From positions 1 through 6,286 of the forward strand of contig JABEUL010000233.1 in assembly GCA_013044465.1 (NCBI GenBank): a DNA stretch of 6,286 bases, written 5' to 3'. A program made the position numbers and the translations under genes. Numbering within the stretch: the stretch's first letter is position 1; every line of letters begins with the position of its first letter. Shown one piece after another: positions 1 through 5,961 of the stretch. The notes below the pieces were generated by a model that saw only the letters and a program-made list of their open reading frames with translations, was not told the DNA's origin and did no database searches. The DNA comes from Acidimicrobiales bacterium. Its GTDB lineage: Bacteria > Actinomycetota > Acidimicrobiia > Acidimicrobiales > JABEUL01.

Positions 1-822
1 GCACTAAATGGTGCTGAGACAATAATCCCAGAAGCCCGTGAAGACTTTTTGGCGGCAGGTGAGCACTTGAATCTAAGTCCGGGTTGTGCATTTTGTGCGT
101 TTGGGATGGCTGAATCTACTCTGGCTGTAACATTTCCTGAACCAGGGAGTGGCATGTCAAGCATTGTTATTGATCGATACAGGCTTGAACATGACAGCGT
201 TGCTGTGACACCGTCACAAGGTATTGACAAAGAGTGGTTAAGAAGATTTGCAAAACTTGGAACCCCAATTCCGGGAATGGAGGTTCGTATAGTTGACACC
301 ACATCGGGCAATCAAGTAGAGAGTAACCATGTTGGGGAGATCGAGATTCGGGGAACTTCAGTTACACCGGGATATTTGGACCCGCAAGATGATGTTAAGG
401 CATTTCATGATGGATGGTTAAAGACCGGTGACTTAGGATTTATCTCAGATGATGAATTAGTTGCTTGTGGTCGCATTAAAGATATTATCCAACTAGATGG
501 AAGATCCATCTATCCCGAAGATGTTGAACGAAGAGCAGCCGGCATAAGTGGGGTAAGGGCGGGTAATGTCATAGCGTTCGCAACTGCTACCAGGAAAGGT
601 GAACCAGAGATAGTTGTAGTGGCAGAAACCAGGGTAGAGTCTGCACATGAACTTTCAAAAATAAGAAGTGCTATTCAAAAGGACTTAAAGAGCCACATAG
701 GAATAGATTTAACAGACGTTGCCTTAGTTAGTCCGGGCTCCATCCCAAAAACTTCGTCAGGCAAGCTCCAAAGAAGTCTGTGCATGCGAAACTATGTTTC
801 AGAACTTTTAAAACCACTTTGA
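1..822 (+). CDS. Fatty-acyl-AMP ligase-like / acyl-CoA synthetase, C-terminal part (5' end cut by window)
   Basis: This is the C-terminal 273 residues of an ANL-superfamily adenylating enzyme, which activates a carboxylic (probably fatty) acid as acyl-AMP for transfer to CoA or an acyl carrier protein. The frame is open from base 1, so the TTG at 49 is not a start. Numbering from the window edge, FGMAE (34-38) is the A5 motif, GEIEIRG (113-118) precedes the A6 region, LKTGDLGF (140-147) is A7, GRIKDII then GRSIYPEDVE (157-176) is A8 plus the hinge, and PKTSSGK (249-255) is A10 with the catalytic Lys255. The roughly 45 residues between FGMAE and the LGTPIPGMEVRIVD stretch, and the YPEDVE hinge, resemble fatty-acyl-AMP ligases (FAAL, FadD32-like) more than CoA ligases, but the N-terminal domain is missing. 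About half of a typical 560-600 residue protein is present. It converges on the next gene with 11 bp between stop codons. Confidence 0.9.
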   Translation, partial: ALNGAETIIPEAREDFLAAGEHLNLSPGCAFCAFGMAESTLAVTFPEPGSGMSSIVIDRYRLEHDSVAVTPSQGIDKEWLRRFAKLGTPIPGMEVRIVDTTSGNQVESNHVGEIEIRGTSVTPGYLDPQDDVKAFHDGWLKTGDLGFISDDELVACGRIKDIIQLDGRSIYPEDVERRAAGISGVRAGNVIAFATATRKGEPEIVVVAETRVESAHELSKIRSAIQKDLKSHIGIDLTDVALVSPGSIPKTSSGKLQRSLCMRNYVSELLKPL

Positions 823-833
823 AGTGATTTAGT

Positions 834-1847
834 TTACGAACGAAGACCTGCGACGATAGTCTGCCATTTGTCTGGGTCAAGGTAGTATGGTGCGTAAAAG
901 CTAATCCTGTCTACTACCCCGCCGAAACGTTCTTTTAATTTCCCGGCCACATCATCAATTTCAGCTACAACGGCAAAAGTCTCTAATACCTCATCAGTTA
1001 TCAAGGAGCCCATCTTGATCCACTCCCCTGCCTTTGACAAAGGGTGCAGTTCGCTCTGAAGTTCTCCCCAACCGTGCATTTCAAGTACCGGTCGATATGC
1101 AGGGGTTGAACCATAAAATGCAATCTGGCTCCTAACCATAGTGGCTGCTTGTTCTTTAGATTCATCTGAGTCACCTGTGACGATAAATGCAGGATATGAG
1201 ACCTGAAAATCTGATCTATTCTTTCCTGAGGTGGCAAACCCTCTCTCAATTGCAGGCATTGTGGCTTCTTTTAGATACTTTTCAGTGGTAAAGCCGTGGA
1301 CTAGTACCCCATCAGCTACTTCGCCCGCCACTTCTGCCATCAATTCTCCTACGGCTGCTAAAAACACCTTTGGGGACCCGTACTTGCTTGGTCCTGGGTT
1401 GAAAAATGGAGTCATCAAGCTATGGGTGTAGAACTCCCCTCGAAATTCAAGCTTGCCTCCATTGTGCCAAGAGTCCCAGATGGCTCTCATAGCCATAATC
1501 ATCTCCCTCATTCTCGGAGCCGGATGACTCCAAGGCATGGAAAACCTCTTTTCAATGTGGGGTTTTATCTGAGATCCAAGTCCCAGTAAGAACCTTCCCT
1601 TGGACAAGATCTGCAGGTCATTAGCCAACATTGCTAAATTCATTGGATTCCTCGCAAAGGCCACTGCTATGCCTGTACCGAGTTCTAAGGTTGTAGTGTG
1701 CTCAGATGCCAGAGCAAGGGGTATAAAAGGGTCGTGGCCAGTTTCTGGGGCCCAAACTCCGTCATATCCCAGCTTCTCCTGTTCAAGAGCTAAGCGGCCG
1801 GCATCTCCCGGCTCCATTCCAAATCCGATTCCTCCATCAACTTTCAT
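834..1847 (-). CDS. LLM-class F420-dependent oxidoreductase (MSMEG_2256-like family)
   Basis: A 337-residue luciferase-like monooxygenase fold (TIM barrel) protein, expected to use reduced or oxidised coenzyme F420 for hydride transfer to an unknown substrate in the cytoplasm. The N-terminus MKVDGG fits the actinobacterial MSMEG_2256-type F420 family. Typical family stretches follow: GYDGVWAPETGHDPF (28-41), LELGTGI (54-60), FARNPMNLA (64-72) and LSKGRFLLGLGSQ (81-93). The C-terminal part ends in a conserved-looking RISFYAPYY segment. Length is normal and no catalytic gap is visible. The ATG at 1847 is supported by the MKVDGG start, but no Shine-Dalgarno sequence precedes it. It is monocistronic, with a 339-bp non-coding region upstream and a convergent acyl-adenylating gene downstream. 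F420 dependence and subfamily are inferred from recognised motifs; the substrate cannot be predicted. Confidence 0.92.
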   Translation of the reverse strand: MKVDGGIGFGMEPGDAGRLALEQEKLGYDGVWAPETGHDPFIPLALASEHTTTLELGTGIAVAFARNPMNLAMLANDLQILSKGRFLLGLGSQIKPHIEKRFSMPWSHPAPRMREMIMAMRAIWDSWHNGGKLEFRGEFYTHSLMTPFFNPGPSKYGSPKVFLAAVGELMAEVAGEVADGVLVHGFTTEKYLKEATMPAIERGFATSGKNRSDFQVSYPAFIVTGDSDESKEQAATMVRSQIAFYGSTPAYRPVLEMHGWGELQSELHPLSKAGEWIKMGSLITDEVLETFAVVAEIDDVAGKLKERFGGVVDRISFYAPYYLDPDKWQTIVAGLRS

Positions 1848-2186
1848 GGTGGATTAGCTTAGGCGCATTTTCACCATGTGTCCAAACGAAGCCTTTAAAC
1901 TTCTCCAAATTCTATTTTTTCTGCATCTCACGGGTTAGAGACAACCAAGCTTGAACCGGATTTATAGTAATTACAGTACAAATTCAAAGAAACTCTCCTG
2001 TATTTGTTAGGCGACTCCCTAAATGATTACAGCAAGTACGATTTAAGTCATTGACGGTGAAGATGTAATTTAGCTGGTTCGTAGGTAAGATGGTGTTTTG
2101 ACTAAGAACTAATCTGATATCGGAAAATAAACAAAACTAAATCACAAAATTAAGGTGCAGCTCCCAAATTAACAAGCCTATTTTGA
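1848..2186. other. 339-bp intergenic region without a recognisable gene
   Basis: AT-rich stretch between the start of the F420 oxidoreductase and the end of the PAC2 gene, both on the minus strand. I checked both strands for a tRNA (no T-arm or acceptor pairing), a substantial open frame, and a strong hairpin with T-tract for the PAC2 transcript, and found none. Its only plausible content is the promoter at 1961-1988 and an imperfect direct repeat: ATTACAGTAC at 1970-1979, and ATTACAG plus GTAC separated by 3 nt at 2026-2039. The short inverted repeat TTAGG/CCTAA near 2008-2023 is too weak to call a terminator. Confidence 0.6.
1961..1988 (-). promoter_or_regulatory. Candidate sigma-70-like promoter for the F420 oxidoreductase gene
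   Basis: On the minus strand a -10-like TATAAA (1961-1966) is preceded by TTTGAA (1983-1988, 16-nt spacer) or TTGAAT (1982-1987, 15-nt spacer) as a -35-like element. Transcription would begin near 1954, giving a leader of about 107 nt. The spacer contains the perfect 8-bp palindrome GTAATTAC (1967-1974). In AT-rich DNA such matches arise by chance, so this is tentative. Confidence 0.3.
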
Positions 2187-3059
2187 TTATTTTTCCTGAT
2201 CTCGCTCTTCTCTTAAAAAGCGTTCTAATTCATCTGCAATTTCATCACCCGTTGGCATGTTGGATAGATTCATGGCATTTCCCTCGGCAGCATCAATACT
2301 TGACTCTAGAAGGTGAACCATTTCTGAATGCTCTTCACTTTGAGCTATGAGTTTATCCACCTTTATCCTGGTGGCATCGGCAGCGTTCCAGAGGTTAGTC
2401 GTGTCAAAGGTAAGCCCTGCAATAGTATTCAATGCCTCCACTAATGCCGCCGATGCCGCTGGATAGGGCATTCCTGAGGCATAATGGGGAACTCTTGCCC
2501 AAAGCCCAATAGAAGGAATACCCACTGAAGAAAATCCTTCTTCTAATACAGCTTGCACTCCTGCGGGAACTTCAATTGAACCCCCTACAAAGCCGATCTT
2601 TGATGCTAGTTCTCTCGATGATGCTGTTGAAGCCAGCCTAACGGGTCTGGTATGAGGGGCAGGGGCTGGAAATCCACCAAATCCAACTAGCATTTGTACC
2701 TTTTCAAGTAGCGCAAAATCTACGATGTCACTCGCGAAAGTCCGCCAATTCATATCCGGTTCAGGCCCAATGAGGAGCAAGATATCGTTTCCTCCTGAAT
2801 CATTTAAGGCAAACATCTCAATTCTTGGCCAAGTTAAGCCTTCGTGTACGCCATCATTGATCAAAAGAGAAGGTCTTCTGGATCTTTGATCGAGAAGCGT
2901 GTCAGTATTTACACTTGCATATGGTTCTGCTTGAGTACTTGACAAGATGTGACCTATGGCACCTTCTGCGGCAGCGCCTGCATCAATCCATCCATCTAAA
3001 ACCATGATCATTACTGGTGACACAAGAGTTCTAGCTGAGTGTCGTTCAATCAAATTCAA
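2187..3059 (-). CDS. PAC2 family protein (proteasome assembly chaperone-like)
   Basis: A 290-residue member of the PAC2 family, a nucleoside-phosphorylase-like fold shared by archaeal/eukaryotic proteasome assembly chaperones and a widespread actinobacterial group (Rv2125-like). Family landmarks are VLDGWIDAGAAAEGAI (20-35), corresponding to the common F-x-GW-x-DAG-x-A motif, an RRP stretch (61-63) followed by LTWPRIE (75-81), the strand LLLIGPEPD (94-102), and GFGGFPAPAPHTRPV (126-140). The C-terminal 60 residues are charged and helical. The start is taken as TTG (3057-3059): AAGGA at 3067-3071 sits 7 nt upstream, whereas the nearby ATG (3062-3064) is out of frame and meets a stop after two codons. 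Only 10 bp separate it from the upstream kinase stop. The bacterial role is unknown; a proteasome link is suggested only by the family name, since bacterial 20S proteasomes generally assemble without such chaperones. Confidence 0.9.
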   Translation of the reverse strand: MNLIERHSARTLVSPVMIMVLDGWIDAGAAAEGAIGHILSSTQAEPYASVNTDTLLDQRSRRPSLLINDGVHEGLTWPRIEMFALNDSGGNDILLLIGPEPDMNWRTFASDIVDFALLEKVQMLVGFGGFPAPAPHTRPVRLASTASSRELASKIGFVGGSIEVPAGVQAVLEEGFSSVGIPSIGLWARVPHYASGMPYPAASAALVEALNTIAGLTFDTTNLWNAADATRIKVDKLIAQSEEHSEMVHLLESSIDAAEGNAMNLSNMPTGDEIADELERFLREERDQEK

Positions 3060-3066
3060 TTCATTT

Positions 3067-3071
3067 TCCTT
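3067..3071 (-). promoter_or_regulatory. Shine-Dalgarno site deciding the TTG start of the PAC2 gene
   Basis: AAGGA on the minus strand lies 7 nt before the TTG at 3059 and overlaps the TAA stop codon (3070-3072) of the upstream kinase gene. This arrangement favours translational coupling. It is only 2 nt from the out-of-frame ATG at 3064, too close for efficient use. Confidence 0.6.
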
Positions 3072-4131
3072 AATCTCTTGTATTCAAACTCTTATCAAGT
3101 GCCTCAGTGGCCATATCGGCAAGAAGAACTATTTGCTTAGCAAATCCCTCTGCTCCGCTGCTGTCACCTGCTCTGGCACCCAATCGATATCTGGTTAAAA
3201 CACCTTGTAGGATACAAGCCAATTTGTAGTAACTAAAAGCCACATAAAAATCTAAATTAGAAACATCCTGACCAGTTAGTTTAACGTAACTCTCCACTAC
3301 CTCTGCTTTTGTATAAAATCCCTCCATGGCACTTGGTGAGGGAACTAATAGCGGATTACCTGAGTCTTTCTCGACCCAATATACAAGCAAAAGTGCGAGG
3401 TCAGCAAGTGGGTCACCCAAAGTGGAAAGCTCCCAATCTAAAACTGCTTTTACCTCGCCATCTTTTGATACTACGGTGTTGTCGAGTCTAAAGTCTCCAT
3501 GGACTATCGTAGTTTTAGTCTCTCGTGGAATATTTTTCTCAAGTTTTTCGTAAATAGCATTAATTACTCCATAGGGTTCTTCGCTTGGTTCGCACATTGC
3601 AAGAAACTGTTTGTTCCACCTTGCTACTTGTCGAGCTATATAGCCACCGGGTTTTCCAAAATTATCCAGATGAACAGCTACGTAGTCAACTTGATGAAGA
3701 TTAGCTAATACCTGGACTAAATTACTAGAACATTTCTTCCGCTCCGCAACATCTAAACCCGCATCTTCGACGCTTTTTTTATCCCTAAGGACAAACCCCT
3801 CAACATATTCCATTACATAAAACGGGGCTCCATTAACAGCTTCATCGCTACAAAATGCATACATTGCAGGCACGGGCACCAAAGTATCTCTAAGTGCTTC
3901 CATGACACGATACTCTCTTTTCATGTCATGAGCACTAGCTAATACGTGACTGACCGGAGGTCGCCTGAGGAGAAATTTGGACCCAGTCGAATCGCTCACT
4001 ATATATGAAAGATTTGACCTCCCGCCATCGACCAGTTGATAGTCATATGGCGGCATTGATTGCGCCACGTTTTCTTGAAGCCATACTGAAAGTGAACTCT
4101 CATCAATACCTGGATTTACTAAATCTGTCAC
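3070..4131 (-). CDS. Phosphotransferase family protein (APH/choline kinase fold, ACAD10/11 N-terminal-like)
   Basis: A 353-residue cytoplasmic small-molecule kinase of the aminoglycoside phosphotransferase/choline kinase superfamily, resembling the kinase domain at the N-terminus of ACAD10/11. Visible motifs: nucleotide-binding GGRSNLSY (36-43), LLRRPP (54-59), AHDMKREYRVMEAL (67-80), VPVPAM (85-90), APFYVMEYVEG (102-112), the Brenner-type catalytic loop HGDFRLDN (211-218, Asp213 and Asn218), and the metal-binding LDWE (231-234, Asp232) followed by LGDPLADLALLL. All core residues are present, so it should be active. The frame stays open upstream to an ATG at 4299, but that extension intrudes on the divergent gene and looks non-coding. 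GTG at 4129-4131 gives an N-terminus (MTDLVNPGID) and length typical of the family, though no good Shine-Dalgarno is seen. The substrate is unknown; members are often linked to acyl/hydroxyacyl metabolism, and antibiotic resistance is unlikely. PAC2 follows 10 bp downstream, suggesting an operon. Confidence 0.9.
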   Translation of the reverse strand: MTDLVNPGIDESSLSVWLQENVAQSMPPYDYQLVDGGRSNLSYIVSDSTGSKFLLRRPPVSHVLASAHDMKREYRVMEALRDTLVPVPAMYAFCSDEAVNGAPFYVMEYVEGFVLRDKKSVEDAGLDVAERKKCSSNLVQVLANLHQVDYVAVHLDNFGKPGGYIARQVARWNKQFLAMCEPSEEPYGVINAIYEKLEKNIPRETKTTIVHGDFRLDNTVVSKDGEVKAVLDWELSTLGDPLADLALLLVYWVEKDSGNPLLVPSPSAMEGFYTKAEVVESYVKLTGQDVSNLDFYVAFSYYKLACILQGVLTRYRLGARAGDSSGAEGFAKQIVLLADMATEALDKSLNTRD

Positions 4132-4303
4132 ATCTATGAAATTAACCCAAATTACATGTCGATGGGTAATCAAAATATGGACTTTTGCCAAGAAATCGGA
4201 TCTAAATCCCCTTTTAAACTCAAAATTGTGCCAACTGCGTCCCTTGGCTTCTCTCGAAATGTCATCTGCAGGACCAATTATTATCAGTGGTAAGGTCATA
4301 TAT
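4132..4303. promoter_or_regulatory. Divergent intergenic region between kinase and thioredoxin-TPR genes
   Basis: 172 bp between the two assigned GTG starts, which must drive transcription in both directions. No hexamer pair is convincing on either strand: a TTGGCA on the minus strand has no good -10 at 17 nt, and TATTAT near 4280 on the plus strand lacks a clear -35. TAATTT lies 7 nt before the kinase GTG, so a leaderless kinase transcript is possible but unproven. Long open frames cross this region from both sides but their translations do not resemble either family. Confidence 0.45.
4292..4295 (+). promoter_or_regulatory. Shine-Dalgarno site supporting the GTG start of the thioredoxin-TPR gene
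   Basis: AAGG lies 8 nt before the GTG at 4304. The competing upstream ATG at 4259 has no purine-rich site before it, so this element favours the shorter protein. Confidence 0.5.
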
Positions 4304-5014
4304 GTGTTAGATGTAACTGATGAAACTTTCGATCAAGAGGTTTTGAAGCGCTCGGCCACCACGCCAGTGGTCATCGATCTTTGGGCTCCTTGGTGTGGAC
4401 CATGCAAGACACTTGGACCAATTCTCGAAGAAGCGATAGACAAAACCGATGGAAAGGTATTTCTGGCCAAGGTTAATGTAGATGAAAACCCGAAGGTTTC
4501 TGAGACATTCCAAGTCCAATCCATCCCAGCTGTTTTTGCAATCTATGAGTCCAAAGTTGTAGACAGTTTTCTAGGGGCTGTTCCAAAAGCACAAGTGGAG
4601 GCTTTTGTCAACAAACTAGCCCCTACTAAATCTGAAGCTGATCTGCTTGCCGAACTAGGTGATGAGGCGTCATTAAGAAAAGCTCTTGAACTTGAAGGTG
4701 ACCACAGAGGCGCCATTGTTGCGCTCGGGAACATTTTCATTGACTCAGCAAGATATCAAGAAGCACTTGATATCATTGCGAAAATTCCAGATACTCCTGA
4801 GACTATTCAAATTGGAGCTAAGGCAAGACTCGGAATGACAGGCTTGCCGAATTCTGAGGCTGAAACTACATTACGGTTAGATACTTTGCTTGAAAAAGTT
4901 AAGGATGACGAAGCTTGCAAACAAGAGTTCCTAGACCTATTGGCCACCCTTGCTTCAGAAGATCCACTCGGTGCGCTTTATCGAAAAAAGCTTTCCAACA
5001 AATTATTTGCTTAA
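4304..5014 (+). CDS. ybbN: Thioredoxin domain-TPR co-chaperone (YbbN/CnoX family)
   Basis: A 236-residue cytoplasmic protein joining a thioredoxin domain to helical TPR-like repeats, as in YbbN/CnoX, which binds unfolded or oxidised clients and hands them to chaperones. The thioredoxin domain (about 1-106) has the active site WAPWCGPCK (Cys31, Cys34), the KVNVDENP stretch (56-63) and the cis-proline in SIPAV (Pro75). Residues from about 110 on are alpha-helical, with ALELEGDHRGAIVALGNIF and the SARYQEALDII helix resembling TPR units. Because it keeps the full CGPC pair, it can be redox-active, unlike E. coli YbbN, which lacks the usual CxxC. The GTG start gives MLDVTDETF, matching the usual xDVTDxTF beginning; it has AAGG 8 nt upstream. 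An ATG at 4259 would add 15 residues unlike the family. It is the first gene of a plus-strand run; the DHPS homologue begins 32 bp downstream. Confidence 0.9.
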   Translation: MLDVTDETFDQEVLKRSATTPVVIDLWAPWCGPCKTLGPILEEAIDKTDGKVFLAKVNVDENPKVSETFQVQSIPAVFAIYESKVVDSFLGAVPKAQVEAFVNKLAPTKSEADLLAELGDEASLRKALELEGDHRGAIVALGNIFIDSARYQEALDIIAKIPDTPETIQIGAKARLGMTGLPNSEAETTLRLDTLLEKVKDDEACKQEFLDLLATLASEDPLGALYRKKLSNKLFA

Positions 5015-5046
5015 ACCAATAAAAACTGTAGTTTGGCCAATACCCT

Positions 5047-5961
5047 ATGCGACTTAATTTTATTGAAAAATATACTTATATTGATAAAAAAGTCGAGTCG
5101 GAGAAGTGGAAATTTGACCTTGGGAACTCCTCATATGATTTAAGTCAAAGAGTTTTGATCATGGCTATTTTAAATAGAACTAAAGATTCCTTTGTTGACC
5201 ATGGAAGCTATTTTGCCTTCGATCAATTCCTCAAAAAAGCTGAAGGTCATGTGAAAGATGGTGCAGATATTTTAGATATTGGTGGTGTCAAAGCAGGCCC
5301 GGGTGATGCAGTGTCACAAGAAGAAGAGCTAGAACGAGTGATTCCTGCAGTAATTGCATTAAAAGAGCGATTTGACCTTCCCATATCAGTCGATACCTGG
5401 AATGCCACCGTTATTGATGAATCATTTCGAGCAGGTGCTCTACTAGGCAATGACATTAGTGGATTTAGTGATCCAATGTATATAGAATCTGCGAAAAAAC
5501 ATGGCGGGAGTTTGGTTGCAACCCACATAAGACTCAGGCCAAGGGTAATGGATCCAAGTCCAACTTATGACAGTGTTGTTGACAGCGTAACTACATTTCT
5601 GGAGTCCAAAATAGAACTTGCCCAAGATTTAGGAGTTGACAGATCAAGAATTGTTATTGATGCTGGATTGGACCTAGGGAAAACTACGCCTCAGTCATTG
5701 GAACTATTAAGAAACACAAGACGCCTAATTGATAGCTTGTCACGGCCCCTTCTTTTGTCGGCTTCATACAAAACCTGCCTTTCTGATCTCTATGATCTCC
5801 CGGTTGATCAAAGGGGTGCGATTTCACTGTCGGGAGTCTTTTGGGGGGTTTTAAATGGTGCACGAATTGTTAGGGTGCACGATGTAAGGGAGACGAAATT
5901 AGGGCTATTGACTTTAGATAGGATTATCCAAAGAGAGAGGAAGTCGTGGGAGACGAGGTAA
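5047..5961 (+). CDS. folP: Dihydropteroate synthase family protein, FolP2 type
   Basis: A 304-residue TIM-barrel protein of the dihydropteroate synthase family, whose classical members condense p-aminobenzoate with hydroxymethyl-dihydropterin pyrophosphate in folate synthesis. Both family signatures are intact: IMAILNRTKDSFVDHG (38-53) and GADILDIGGVKAGP (72-85). SVDTW (114-118), NDISG (135-139), DAGLDLGKT (205-213), SASYKT (238-243, Lys242) and RVHDV (276-280) match pterin- and phosphate-binding positions. However, the second signature reads GGVKAGPG where true FolP enzymes have GGESTRPG; VKAGPG is the hallmark of actinobacterial FolP2 (Rv1207), reported to lack DHPS activity. I therefore call it FolP2-type with uncertain catalysis. 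ATG 5047 is the first in-frame start after a stop at 5020; it has no Shine-Dalgarno, so reinitiation after the gene upstream is possible. Its last 16 bp overlap holA. Confidence 0.88.
   Translation: MRLNFIEKYTYIDKKVESEKWKFDLGNSSYDLSQRVLIMAILNRTKDSFVDHGSYFAFDQFLKKAEGHVKDGADILDIGGVKAGPGDAVSQEEELERVIPAVIALKERFDLPISVDTWNATVIDESFRAGALLGNDISGFSDPMYIESAKKHGGSLVATHIRLRPRVMDPSPTYDSVVDSVTTFLESKIELAQDLGVDRSRIVIDAGLDLGKTTPQSLELLRNTRRLIDSLSRPLLLSASYKTCLSDLYDLPVDQRGAISLSGVFWGVLNGARIVRVHDVRETKLGLLTLDRIIQRERKSWETR

Noticed and set aside
815..826. Small inverted repeat CACT-TTGA-AGTG between the convergent genes, as a possible bidirectional terminator
   Set aside because: The stem is only 4 bp with no GC-rich core or proper T-tract on either side, so it is not a convincing terminator.
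1854..1877. Seven-codon open frame (minus strand) just before the F420 oxidoreductase start, as a possible leader peptide
   Set aside because: No ribosome binding site, no run of regulatory codons and no attenuator-like hairpin; short ATG frames are expected by chance.
2001..2100. Possible tRNA or small structured RNA in the intergenic region (GGTTC at 2076-2080)
   Set aside because: No acceptor stem, anticodon arm or matching T-arm pairing can be drawn on either strand.
3056..3064. ATG at 3064 as the PAC2 start
   Set aside because: It is out of frame with PAC2 and terminates after two codons; TTG 3059 is in frame and properly spaced from AAGGA.
3070..4131. Aminoglycoside resistance gene
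   Set aside because: It shares the fold and catalytic motifs, but the LLRRPP, AHDMKREYRV and VPVP stretches identify the ACAD10/11-like metabolic branch.
4132..4299. N-terminal extension of the kinase frame to the ATG at 4299
   Set aside because: It would overlap the ribosome binding site of the divergent gene and adds about 56 residues not seen in the family.
4136..4303. N-terminal extension of the thioredoxin-TPR frame
   Set aside because: The translation is basic and unlike the family; GTG 4304 with AAGG upstream gives the typical beginning.
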